DNA from: Pinibacter sp031553495
Lineage (GTDB): Bacteria; Bacteroidota; Bacteroidia; Chitinophagales; Chitinophagaceae
Reading direction: 5' to 3'
DNA: 64,000 nucleotides
NCBI GenBank assembly: GCA_031553495.1
Contig: JAVBLN010000046.1
Location: forward strand, 1 to 64,000
Part shown: positions 8,748 through 15,982 of the stretch, piece by piece
Position numbering within the stretch: position 1 is the stretch's first letter
How the letters are laid out: the number at the start of each line of letters is the position of its first letter
The notes under the pieces: generated by a model
Databases searched by the model: none
Seen by the model: the letters and a program-made list of their open reading frames with translations, nothing else
What the model was told of the DNA's origin: nothing
Translations under genes and position numbers: made by a program

Positions 8748-9348
8748 TTCTTTTTCCGCTCACATACTTACTGCCCTTTAAATAAAACCGATACGGCAGC
8801 AGAGCGTCTTCTGCAGCATAGTCTACTCCGATGCGTGGTGATGAAATGATATTTTCAGATGAAATTTTGAAACCGTCATCGGCTATGTAAATATTTTCTT
8901 CAAAAAGCGAATGCCCTGTGTGATGCGTGGAAATACCCAATACTTTCGACACATTTCCAGGCCCTTTTCCTATAGTATAATCCGGTTTTGTTTTTTTCAT
9001 GCGGTGCAGCATTGTATCAATACCTTCAAGGGGTTCAATAGCTCTTATTAGTATGGCATGCGGTATATTTTGTATGTTGGTAACAACGTTAAATAAATGG
9101 TGAATGCCATAGCAGAGATAAACGTATGCCGTTCCTCCCGCTCCAAACATGATATCGGTGCGCCTGGTGCGCCGGTTGTTATAAGCATGCGATGCTTTGT
9201 CCACAGTGCCGTTGTACGCTTCCGTTTCCACAATTCTTCCTGAAGTGCGTACGCCATCAAACGCAGTTACCAGTATTTTGCCTACCAGTTCCCAGGCTAT
9301 TTTTACGACATCTTCACGCTCATAAAAGGTCTTGCTCAATTTTTGCAT
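8743..9348 (-). CDS. mpg: 3-methyladenine DNA glycosylase (AAG/MPG family)
   Basis: Monofunctional base-excision enzyme removing alkylated purines such as 3-methyladenine. The chain from the chosen ATG (9348) is 201 residues. It opens with KLSKTFYERED, typical of the family, and contains the catalytic Glu in GRIVETEAY (Glu41), a DNA-binding RRTRR stretch, FGAGGTAYVYLCYGIHHLFNV-type core strands and the GKGPGNVSKVLGI segment. An upstream ATG at 9393 would add 15 residues with no family resemblance and would nearly touch the divergent EI24 gene, so it was not chosen. The last codons lie inside an 8-bp tandem repeat. No linked repair gene is present. Confidence 0.9.
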   Translation of the reverse strand: MQKLSKTFYEREDVVKIAWELVGKILVTAFDGVRTSGRIVETEAYNGTVDKASHAYNNRRTRRTDIMFGAGGTAYVYLCYGIHHLFNVVTNIQNIPHAILIRAIEPLEGIDTMLHRMKKTKPDYTIGKGPGNVSKVLGISTHHTGHSLFEENIYIADDGFKISSENIISSPRIGVDYAAEDALLPYRFYLKGSKYVSGKRI

Positions 9349-9407
9349 ATATATTTTACGCTGATGTGGCTTCAATGTAATAAATTTATGCACTAAAAAT
9401 ATAGGTA

Positions 9408-10169
9408 TTGTTAAAGGAAATTGTAATAGCGATTGAAGCGTATTTTAGGGCTCACCAGTTCATAAGGCATCACAGGCTGTGGAAATGGATATTTATTCCC
9501 GGCTTTTTATATATGATGTTGTTTATAGCAGGCATGTTTTTTTTCCTGGAGTCTTCTAATGCGGCCGTTAATTACTTAAGCCGGGTAATTGGCGTGGAGC
9601 ATTGGTTACAAAAGCAATCAAGCGCCATACTCAGTTTTCTTTTTGTGATGGGACAAATAATGATCCGCTTATTACTATTGTTCTTTTATTTTTCTTTATT
9701 CAAATTTATTTTTCTGATTATTGGCTCGCCGGTTTTTGCATACTTAAGTGAAAAAACCGCTGCCATACTTGAAGGCAGAGATTTTCCATTCAGTATAAAA
9801 CAATTATTAAAAGATATAATTCGCGGCATTCGGCTTGCGCTGCGCAATGCACTATGGCAAACAGTGTATGTTGTATCGCTGCTTATACTGGCTTTCATTC
9901 CACTGGCCGGCTGGATCGCACCTTTAATATCCATTTTGGTAGAATGTTATTACTACGGTTTTTCAATGCTCGATTATAGTTGCGAAAGAAATAAAATGTC
10001 GGCCTCCGCAAGTATAGAATTTATAGGCAAGCACAAAGGTCTTGCTATTGGTAACGGAATAGTGTTTTACGCCATGCATGCCGTACCTTTCTTAGGCTGG
10101 ATGTTAGCGCCTGCGTACGCTGTGGTGGCAGCCACATTAAGTTTGTATAATCAGAAAACAGAAATGTAA
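9408..10169 (+). CDS. EI24 domain-containing membrane protein
   Basis: A 253-residue integral membrane protein related to the EI24/CysZ family. Hydrophobic segments are seen near residues 28-48, 70-105 (possibly two), 148-175 and 222-245. CysZ imports sulfate in proteobacteria, but Bacteroidota members are uncharacterised, so sulfate transport is only one possibility. The only in-frame start at this position is TTG (9408), with an upstream in-frame stop at 9402. The stop codon directly abuts the ATG of the downstream methyltransferase gene, indicating one transcript and probably translational coupling. It is divergent from mpg, with 59 bp between the starts. Confidence 0.78.
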   Translation: MLKEIVIAIEAYFRAHQFIRHHRLWKWIFIPGFLYMMLFIAGMFFFLESSNAAVNYLSRVIGVEHWLQKQSSAILSFLFVMGQIMIRLLLLFFYFSLFKFIFLIIGSPVFAYLSEKTAAILEGRDFPFSIKQLLKDIIRGIRLALRNALWQTVYVVSLLILAFIPLAGWIAPLISILVECYYYGFSMLDYSCERNKMSASASIEFIGKHKGLAIGNGIVFYAMHAVPFLGWMLAPAYAVVAATLSLYNQKTEM

Positions 10170-10877
10170 ATGGCAAGTCTTGCAATAGGTAAAGTTTATC
10201 TTATTCCCACATATCTTGATGAAGAAAATATTGCGGTAATTCCGGCGTATATTTTGGATGCGGTGAAAGAATGCAATGTTTTTTTTGTGGAAAATGAAAG
10301 AACGGCGCGCCGCTATTTGAAAATGCTTTGGAAAGAAATGGTGATTGATAATTATGAATGGTACACTATTCACAAAGCTGAAGAGGAAGTAAAGGACAGA
10401 TTCAGAAAATCGCTGCAAAGTGGCGCTACTATTGGTATTATAAGCGAAGCCGGATGCCCCGGCGTGGCAGATCCCGGACAAATACTTGTAAGCGTGGCAC
10501 ATGAAATGTTCGCGGAAGTAAAACCTCTTACCGGGCCAAGTTCCATTTTACTTGCATTGATGGCAAGCGGTATGAACGGACAGTTGTTTCAGTTTCATGG
10601 ATATTTACCAATTGATAACACGCAGAAAATTAAAGCAATTAGGGATATTGAAGCTGATGCTGCTAAAAGGCAATGCACACAAATATTCATTGAAACGCCC
10701 TACAGAAATAATCAGCTTGTAGAAATGATTGTAAAGATCTGCAAACCTTCTATGCGGCTTTGCATTGCTGTAGATATTACCGGCCGCAACGAAAGCATTC
10801 AAACAAAAACGATAAGCGACTGGCAAAAGAACAGGCCGGACTTGCATAAGCGACCTGCGATATTTTTGATTGGTTGA
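10170..10877 (+). CDS. SAM-dependent methyltransferase, tetrapyrrole methylase (RsmI-like) family
   Basis: A 235-residue protein of the tetrapyrrole methylase superfamily. The N-terminal strand GKVYLIPTYL, the ENERTARRYLK region and the SAM loop SEAGCPGVADPG closely parallel RsmI, which 2'-O-methylates C1402 of 16S rRNA. The central TGPSSILLALMASGM is the second SAM-binding segment. It is shorter than E. coli RsmI (about 286 residues) and lacks the C-terminal extension, as does the Bacteroidota paralogue often annotated only as a SAM-dependent methyltransferase. rRNA methylation is therefore probable but not certain. The ATG follows the EI24 stop with no intervening base. Confidence 0.82.
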   Translation: MASLAIGKVYLIPTYLDEENIAVIPAYILDAVKECNVFFVENERTARRYLKMLWKEMVIDNYEWYTIHKAEEEVKDRFRKSLQSGATIGIISEAGCPGVADPGQILVSVAHEMFAEVKPLTGPSSILLALMASGMNGQLFQFHGYLPIDNTQKIKAIRDIEADAAKRQCTQIFIETPYRNNQLVEMIVKICKPSMRLCIAVDITGRNESIQTKTISDWQKNRPDLHKRPAIFLIG

Positions 10878-10889
10878 TGGTTGAGGCCT

Positions 10890-10970
10890 GTTTTTATTAT
10901 GAGCCAAGCATTTGAATTACTATGAAACAGCCGTTGCGTCGCACTCTTGTACTATAGTAATTCTATTCGG
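10890..10970 (+). repeat. K-element 6, T-first, box type B (diverged)
   Basis: TTTTTATTATGAGCC, then TTACTATGAAACAGCCG, box TTGCGTCGCACTCTTGTAC, then TATAGTAATTCTATTCGGC. It begins 13 bp after the methyltransferase stop codon. Confidence 0.65.
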
Positions 10971-11054
10971 CAATAAGTAACAAGGATCTTAATGAAGCCA
11001 TTATTTAACAGTTCACAAATGCTTTACGAGTAATAGGAAAGTTAGCTTTCTTAC

Positions 11055-11070
11055 ACCAACAACCAACAAC
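11055..11070. repeat. 7-bp tandem repeat abutting a stop codon
   Basis: ACCAACAACCAACAAC ends exactly at the stop codon (minus strand, 11070-11072) of the small membrane protein gene. Confidence 0.65.
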
Positions 11071-11468
11071 TACTGTATTCCCCTGTTCACGCCTTGTTGC
11101 ACGTCTTCAATTTTCATAATGCTATCTACAATAAACTTACTATTGCCGCGCCAGGGAATAGCACCCAAATATTCTTTATAATGCAGTTCAAAAAACTTTC
11201 CGCTGTTTCCCATTATTTGAGCAGCCACTCTTTCGTTAGCAACAGAGAATTCGAACTCGTTGGATTGCAAACTGCCGGGTGTGGCGGATCTGAAACCGGT
11301 TTGAATAAGCCTACCTTCATACGTTTTAAAAATGTATCCCTTTTTTACAAAAAAGTTTAACTGGCCTGCTTTGGTACCTTCGCCGAATACGTAATAGTAT
11401 CGTACAAACACAAAAATGCCCAGTGCCAGTATGAGTACAGTAAACAGAATGGTAACAAACTTTCCCAT
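11070..11468 (-). CDS. Conserved small membrane-anchored protein, function unknown
   Basis: I do not recognise a characterised family. The 132-residue protein has one N-terminal transmembrane helix (about residues 5-25) and a soluble beta-rich domain containing GEGTKAGQLNFFVKKG and KTYEGRLIQTGF, then FEFSVAN and a final LHYKEYLGAIPWRG. I believe similar short proteins occur throughout Bacteroidota, but that is from memory. The topology suggests a domain in the periplasm held by an uncleaved N-terminal anchor. It is a lone gene bracketed by K-elements 6 and 7 with T-tracts outward. No active-site residues are evident. Confidence 0.7.
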   Translation of the reverse strand: MGKFVTILFTVLILALGIFVFVRYYYVFGEGTKAGQLNFFVKKGYIFKTYEGRLIQTGFRSATPGSLQSNEFEFSVANERVAAQIMGNSGKFFELHYKEYLGAIPWRGNSKFIVDSIMKIEDVQQGVNRGIQ

Positions 11469-11723
11469 AAAATTCTATTAATCAATGAAAGATACTAGTA
11501 AAAAACAAATCTCTGAAAAAAACGTTGAAATCGGCATCGCTTTTTATTACCGACAAAAAGATTGTTTATATTCATTATTCAAAGTTTTCAAACAACATCC
11601 GGCGTTTAAATGTTCACTAATGACTTAATTGGTAATATGCATAATAGCAACCGTGCGTTATTAAAAATATCCGTGAAGATTCAATTGGTATATGGTGTTT
11701 AACATTTTTCGGGACCTTCGCAT

Positions 11724-11801
11724 TGCTCAATAGAATTACAACAGTACAAGTGAGTGACACAACGATGCTTAATAGTAGCAATGCTGCCCGGCACAAAAAA
11801 A
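11724..11801 (-). repeat. K-element 7, A-last, box type A
   Basis: CTCAATAGAATTACAACA, then GTACAAGTGAGTGACACAAC, GATGCTTAATAGTAGCAATG and a final A8. It ends 79 bp before the bshA start. The rest of the 412-bp gap is A/T-rich and unremarkable. Confidence 0.9.
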
Positions 11802-11880
11802 ATGATACCATTAACAGGTAAGTGTGTGCCGTAAAAAAGAATAACTTCGCAATCTTTTATCTTAATAAAATTCATTTGTT

Positions 11881-12999
11881 ATGCGAATTGGAATTGTATG
11901 CTACCCTACGTTTGGTGGTAGCGGTGTTTTGGCAACAGAATTAGGAAAAGCATTGGCAAACAAAGATCACCAGGTGCATTTTATTACCTATCAGCAGCCT
12001 GTGCGTCTTAATGAATTTAATGCGAACATCTTTTATCACGAGGTGCATGTGCCCACATATCCTTTATTTGACTATCCACCTTATGAAAGCGCACTTTCAA
12101 GTACAATGGTTGATGTGGCGGTAAATAATAAGCTGGATCTGCTGCATGTGCATTACGCTATACCGCATGCTTCCGCGGCGTACATGGCTAAGAAAATATT
12201 GGAAAAGCAGAACATGAACATACCAGTGGTAACCACTTTGCATGGCACCGATATTACGCTGGTTGGCCGTGATAAAACCTATGCGCCGGTTGTTACTTTT
12301 TCAATTAATGAAAGTGATGCTATTACTGCCGTTTCGCACAACCTGCGCGATGTTACTTTTAAATCTTTCAACATTGAGAAAGAAATTGAAGTGATTCACA
12401 ACTTTGTTGATGTAAGCCGCTTTCATAAAAAACCAATTGATGCTTTTAAAAAAGTAATTGCGCCTAATAATGAAAGGATCATTTTGCATGCTTCCAATTT
12501 CAGAAAAGTGAAACGGGTGGATGATGTAGTAAAAGTGTTTGCGGCTATCAGGAAGGAAATTCCGGGAAAATTGCTTTTTGTAGGTGACGGGCCTGAGAGA
12601 CCAATGGCTGAAGAGCTTTGCAGAAAAACAGGCTTTTGCGACGATATTCGCTTTGTGGGAAAACAGGAGCAAATGGAGGAAATACTGGCTGTGTCTGATC
12701 TTTTTCTTTTGCCTTCGGAGTATGAAAGTTTTGGGCTTGCAGCACTGGAGGCTATGGCGGCAGGCGTGCCGGTGATTAGTACCAATGCTGGCGGATTGCC
12801 TGAAATACAGGTGCAGGGCAAAACCGGTTATATGAGCAATGTGGGCGATGTGCAGGAAATGAGTAGCTATGCTATTTCCATATTAAAAGATGACAGTACG
12901 CTGCAAAAATTTAAAAAAGTAGCTTCCTCCCAGGCTGCAAGATTTGATATTCATAATATTGTGCCCAAGTATGAAGAATTGTATAACAGGTTTTTATAA
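11881..12999 (+). CDS. bshA: N-acetyl-alpha-D-glucosaminyl L-malate synthase BshA
   Basis: GT4-family glycosyltransferase joining GlcNAc from UDP-GlcNAc to L-malate, the first step of bacillithiol synthesis in the cytoplasm. The 372 residues begin with MRIGIVCYPTFGGSGV, the hallmark BshA start, and continue with GKALANKDHQVHFITY and HVHYAIPHASAAYMA. The C-terminal GT-B domain has the nucleotide-sugar signature SEYESFGLAALEAMAAGVPV, with the E-x7-E pattern. The presence of bshA implies that bacillithiol is the low-molecular-weight thiol, as in other Bacteroidota; bshB and bshC are not in the window. A strong hairpin lies 80 bp downstream. Confidence 0.95.
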   Translation: MRIGIVCYPTFGGSGVLATELGKALANKDHQVHFITYQQPVRLNEFNANIFYHEVHVPTYPLFDYPPYESALSSTMVDVAVNNKLDLLHVHYAIPHASAAYMAKKILEKQNMNIPVVTTLHGTDITLVGRDKTYAPVVTFSINESDAITAVSHNLRDVTFKSFNIEKEIEVIHNFVDVSRFHKKPIDAFKKVIAPNNERIILHASNFRKVKRVDDVVKVFAAIRKEIPGKLLFVGDGPERPMAEELCRKTGFCDDIRFVGKQEQMEEILAVSDLFLLPSEYESFGLAALEAMAAGVPVISTNAGGLPEIQVQGKTGYMSNVGDVQEMSSYAISILKDDSTLQKFKKVASSQAARFDIHNIVPKYEELYNRFL

Positions 13000-13078
13000 A
13001 GAAATATTAAAAGTTTTATTCAGTGCATAAAACTTAATAATTGTGGAAAAATTGACTATCTTCGTATTTGACAAAATA

Positions 13079-13119
13079 AGCAACGCTTTCGCATTTGTTG
13101 AAAGCGTTGCTATTTTTTT
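13079..13119 (+). terminator. Hairpin with T-run in the bshA-greA gap (terminator or greA attenuator)
   Basis: AGCAACGCTTTC (13079-13090), 9-nt loop, GAAAGCGTTGCT (13100-13111), then A and T7. A perfect 12-bp stem followed by a U-tract is a textbook intrinsic terminator. Only 30 bp separate it from the greA start, too little for a separate promoter, so transcription of greA probably passes through it. Confidence 0.85.
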
Positions 13120-13136
13120 CATTCCTGTGTTAAAAT

Positions 13137-13143
13137 AAGGAGG
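13137..13143 (+). promoter_or_regulatory. Unusually strong ribosome binding site of greA
   Basis: AAGGAGG lies 6 nt before the greA ATG (13150). Most genes in this window have no Shine-Dalgarno, as is usual in Bacteroidota, so this near-perfect site stands out and fixes the start codon. Confidence 0.75.
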
Positions 13144-13149
13144 AAGTAT

Positions 13150-13623
13150 ATGTCTGAAATAATTTATGTAACAAAAGAAACGTTGGAGCAAATGAAGGCC
13201 GATTTGCACCGTATGAAAACGGTGGAAAGGCCCGCCGCGTCGAAAGCTATAGCTGAAGCCAGGGAGAAAGGCGATCTGAGAGAAAATGCCGAATACGATT
13301 CCGCTAAAGAAGCTCAGGGACTTTTGGAAGCAAGAATAAAAAAAATGGAAAGCGATCTTGCCAATGCCAGAATTCTTGATGCAGATGCTATCGATACCAG
13401 CAAAGTTTCGATTCTGACTAAAGTGACCATTACTAATATAAAAACAAAAAAATCATTCACTTACCAAATTGTTTCCGAAAAAGAAGCAGACTTGAAATCC
13501 GGTAAAATTTCCGTTGGTTCGCCCATTGGTCAGGGTTTGCTGGGAAAGAAAAAAGGTGATGTTGCCGAAGTGCAGGCTCCGGCAGGCGTTATTAAATTTA
13601 AAATTGAAAGTATATCAGCTTAA
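13150..13623 (+). CDS. greA: Transcription elongation factor GreA
   Basis: GreA enters the RNA polymerase secondary channel and stimulates cleavage of backtracked RNA. The 157-residue length is canonical. Residues 1-75 form the antiparallel coiled coil with the tip sequence EKGDLRENAEYDSAKE, which carries the two acidic residues that hold the catalytic Mg. The FKBP-like C-terminal domain (about 80-157) has the expected SVGSPIGQGLLGKKKGDV. The start is fixed by a strong Shine-Dalgarno. Upstream lies a perfect hairpin with a T-run that may attenuate expression, and downstream a shared bidirectional terminator. Confidence 0.97.
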   Translation: MSEIIYVTKETLEQMKADLHRMKTVERPAASKAIAEAREKGDLRENAEYDSAKEAQGLLEARIKKMESDLANARILDADAIDTSKVSILTKVTITNIKTKKSFTYQIVSEKEADLKSGKISVGSPIGQGLLGKKKGDVAEVQAPAGVIKFKIESISA

Positions 13624-13644
13624 AAGGTGGAAAATATTTTTAGA

Positions 13645-13674
13645 AAAAAGCCACAAGAAATTGTGGCTTTTTTT
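13645..13674. terminator. Bidirectional terminator between greA and DUF72 gene
   Basis: A6-GCCACAA, loop GAAA, TTGTGGC-T7. The stem is flanked by A-tract and T-tract, so it can stop transcription from greA on the plus strand and from the convergent DUF72 gene (ends 13689) on the minus strand. Confidence 0.9.
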
Positions 13675-13688
13675 ATATGGCGATTTTC

Positions 13689-14594
13689 TTAGAACAAAAT
13701 ATTTGCCGCGCTCTCAAACTTTGGTTTTATAAGGTTGAGATGGCAGGTGGCATTTAATTTATCTACAAGATAAACGGTAAGTTCAGGAGAAGTAGCTTCG
13801 TCGTGCATGTGCATGAAAAAATACAGTTCCTGCAAACCATTATCCAGCCAGTATTTTATGCGCTTCGTCCACGCGTCGCAGCGTGTATAATCAGTAGTGT
13901 GCAGGCTGTTGCCCACATAACGTATAAAAGTTTTAGGAACGGTTAAGTGCATGTGGCAGCAATCTCTGCGGCCGGCGGTATCTGTAATAACGATGCCGAT
14001 ATTCAATTCGCGCAGTTTGCCAAACAATTCTTCTGCATGTTGCGGTAAAAACCAATCGGGGTGGCGAACCTCCAGGAAGAACTGCAAATCCACCGGTAGC
14101 GAAGCAAGATAAGTATACAATTCTTCTTTTCTGTTGGGAGAAAATTTATCGCTTACCTGGAAAAAGATCGGCCCGAGGTGCGAGCCAAAAGCCAGCACGC
14201 CTTCAAGGAATTTATCGGTTAAAAATTGTTTATCGGTAAGCTTGCCAAAGTGGCTGATGCCCTTGCTTACTTTAGGGCAAAATTTAAAACCCAGTCCTTT
14301 CGCTTTGTCTTTCCATTTCTCAATAGTTGCCGGCCCGTACACCTGGTAATGCGTTGCGTTAAGTTCAATGGAATTGTAGTGCTTCACATAATGATCGAGG
14401 AATTGCGCATCTTTAGTTCCTTTCGGATAAATTTTTCCAACCCATTCCTTACGCCCCCATTTTGCACAGCCCAGGTACACCCGCGGCTCATCATGTTTTT
14501 TGCCCGTTAGCACCAGCTTATTATCAGCCGGTTCTTTAGGAAGAGTGAAATCAACAGTATTCAACTCAAGTTCGGGAACGCGTCCAAATTCCAT
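13689..14594 (-). CDS. DUF72 (YecE-like) domain protein
   Basis: A 301-residue member of the DUF72/YecE family, a TIM-barrel-like fold of unknown function. The family start is seen in RVYLGCAKWGRKEWVGKIYP, preceded by about 38 extra N-terminal residues. FFQVSDKFSPNRKEEL, FFLEVRHPDWF and VITDTAGRRDCCHMHLT match the conserved barrel strands with histidines and aspartates that could form an active site. There is no signal peptide. It is convergent with greA and shares its terminator. No operon partner is present. Confidence 0.85.
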   Translation of the reverse strand: MEFGRVPELELNTVDFTLPKEPADNKLVLTGKKHDEPRVYLGCAKWGRKEWVGKIYPKGTKDAQFLDHYVKHYNSIELNATHYQVYGPATIEKWKDKAKGLGFKFCPKVSKGISHFGKLTDKQFLTDKFLEGVLAFGSHLGPIFFQVSDKFSPNRKEELYTYLASLPVDLQFFLEVRHPDWFLPQHAEELFGKLRELNIGIVITDTAGRRDCCHMHLTVPKTFIRYVGNSLHTTDYTRCDAWTKRIKYWLDNGLQELYFFMHMHDEATSPELTVYLVDKLNATCHLNLIKPKFESAANILF

Positions 14595-14623
14595 ATGTGT
14601 AGGTTTTACGAATGCGAAAATAG

Positions 14624-14793
14624 AGAGATTTGAGATTTGAAATTTGAGATTTGAGCTGCTTTAGATTGTTATACGATGATTAGGATTGGGATTTTAATTT
14701 TTGGGGGCTGGCGGTTGTGCTACTGACAGATTTGAAATTTGAGATTTGAGATGCTTTAGATATTACTCAAAACTCAAAACTCATAACTCATAA
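14624..14793. repeat. 7-bp tandem repeats and a truncated K-element upstream of the DUF72 gene
   Basis: TTTGAGA/TTTGAAA units (14624-14655 and 14731-14752) and AAACTCA/TAACTCA units (14763-14793), all with 7-bp period. Between them, 14696-14727 is a truncated K-element: TTTTTGGGGGCTGGCGG then TTGTGCTACTGAC, lacking the box. Together with K-element 8 they fill the DUF72-recR gap. Confidence 0.75.
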
Positions 14794-14872
14794 CTTTTTT
14801 GGGACCGGCGGTAGTGCTACTATTAAGCATCGTTGTGTCACTCACTTGTGCGATAGGAATGCTATTGGGCGA
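14794..14872 (+). repeat. K-element 8, T-first, box type A
   Basis: T6, GGGACCGGCGGTAGTGCTAC, TATTAAGCATCG, TTGTGTCACTCACTTGT, then GCGATAGGAATGCTATTGGG. One of the best-preserved copies. It lies in the DUF72-recR gap, where both genes point away from it. Confidence 0.92.
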
Positions 14873-14934
14873 GCTGGCAGTGGGCAGTAGGCGGTTGGCA
14901 GTAGAGAAGTCAGAGATCAGAAGTCAGTTCAGCA
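14873..14934. repeat. 7-bp tandem repeats between K-element 8 and recR
   Basis: GGCAGTG/GGCAGTA/GGCGGTT/GGCAGTA units, then AGTCAGA/GATCAGA/AGTCAGT. Two different heptamer words run back to back. Confidence 0.7.
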
Positions 14935-15006
14935 TCCGGTCTCTGATGAATTGCTGACCGTGTTATTTTTTCCAAACAGTAAGCATTAAAAAATTAATTT
15001 TGCACT

Positions 15007-15630
15007 ATGCAACTCCCTTCTACATTATTGGAAAATGCGGTGAATGAATTTGCGAAGCTTCCCGGTATAGGGAAAAAAACTGCATTGCGGCTGGTGCTGC
15101 ATCTTTTGAAACAAGGCAACAATGAAGTTCAGCATTTTGGCGATACCATAACACGAATGCGTAAAGAAATAAAATTTTGTCAGCGGTGTTGCAATATAGC
15201 TGATGCGGATATTTGTTCTATTTGCGCCAACAGTATGCGCAAGCAGGATATTATTTGCGTAGTAGAAAACATTCGTGATGTTATTGCCATAGAAAGCACC
15301 CAACAGTATAACGGTACCTATCATGTATTAGGTGGTGTAATTTCTCCACTCGATGGCATTGGCCCCGATCAGTTGAATATTGAAACACTTGTTAACCGTG
15401 TGCAGAAAGAAAATACCCAGGAAATAATTTTTGCGTTAAATCCCAATATACAGGGCGATACTACCATTTACTACATACAGAAAAAACTACAATCAATTCC
15501 TGTAAAAATCACTACCATAGCCCGTGGCATTGCTTTTGGCGGCGAACTGGAATATGCTGATGAAATGACACTGGCACGCAGCCTGCAAAACAGGCTGCCG
15601 GTGGAAAGCTATGTAGCGGGCGGAAGGTAG
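15007..15630 (+). CDS. recR: Recombination mediator protein RecR
   Basis: RecR works with RecO (and RecF) to load RecA on SSB-coated single-stranded DNA during gap repair. The 207-residue length is standard. Residues 8-30 carry a helix-hairpin-helix (FAKLPGIGKKTALRLVLHL). A four-cysteine zinc finger spans FCQRCCNIADADICSIC. The Toprim domain starts at IICVVENIRDVIAIE, with acidic residues typical of the non-catalytic RecR Toprim, and the C-terminal GGELEYADEMTLARSL is family-specific. It is a lone gene between K-elements 8 and 9. Downstream, tandem repeats begin about 10 bp after the stop. Confidence 0.96.
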   Translation: MQLPSTLLENAVNEFAKLPGIGKKTALRLVLHLLKQGNNEVQHFGDTITRMRKEIKFCQRCCNIADADICSICANSMRKQDIICVVENIRDVIAIESTQQYNGTYHVLGGVISPLDGIGPDQLNIETLVNRVQKENTQEIIFALNPNIQGDTTIYYIQKKLQSIPVKITTIARGIAFGGELEYADEMTLARSLQNRLPVESYVAGGR

Positions 15631-15636
15631 GCTGGT

Positions 15637-15794
15637 TAAATGGAGAGTTGAGAGTTGAGAATGCTGTATAGTTGAAAGTTGAAAGTGCTTTAAGCATATA
15701 TTACATGTGAAAACAAAAGCACCAACAACCAACAACTAACAACAAACAGCACCGCTGACTTCTGATTTTTCTACTGCCCGCTGTCAACAGCCCA
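15637..15794. repeat. Composite of 7-bp repeats downstream of recR
   Basis: In order: GAGAGTT/GAGAGTT/GAGAATG, then AGTTGAA/AGTTGAA ending AGTGCTTTAA, then CCAACAA/CCAACAA, CTGACTTCTGATTT and ACTGCCCGCTGTCAAC words. The same module order, with different words, recurs at 34473-34604 and 52843-52931, each ending in a K-element. Confidence 0.75.
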
Positions 15795-15868
15795 CTAAAG
15801 TTCCAACCGTACAAGTGAGTGACACAACGATGCTTAATAGTAGCACTACCGCCGGTTCCCAAAAAAAT
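15795..15868 (-). repeat. K-element 9, A-last, box type A
   Basis: AAGTTCCAACCGTACAAG, GTGAGTGACACAACGATGC, TTAATAGTAGCACTACCGCC, GGTTCCC, A7. The right module is the GGTTGGAAC variant. It lies between recR and the MG2/plug gene. Confidence 0.92.
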
Positions 15869-15982
15869 CACTGAATAACATTATCCTGCTTGAGGTATGG
15901 CAAAATGATTTTATTTTAGTATTGTAAATTGCACATACAACCAAGTAACCGGCAACCTGCCATTTACATCAAAATCTGTATT

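Noticed and set aside
14794..15868. recR as cargo of a composite transposon bounded by K-elements
   Set aside because: recR is a core gene, no transposase is present, and outward pairs also flank empty spacers. Target duplications were not seen.
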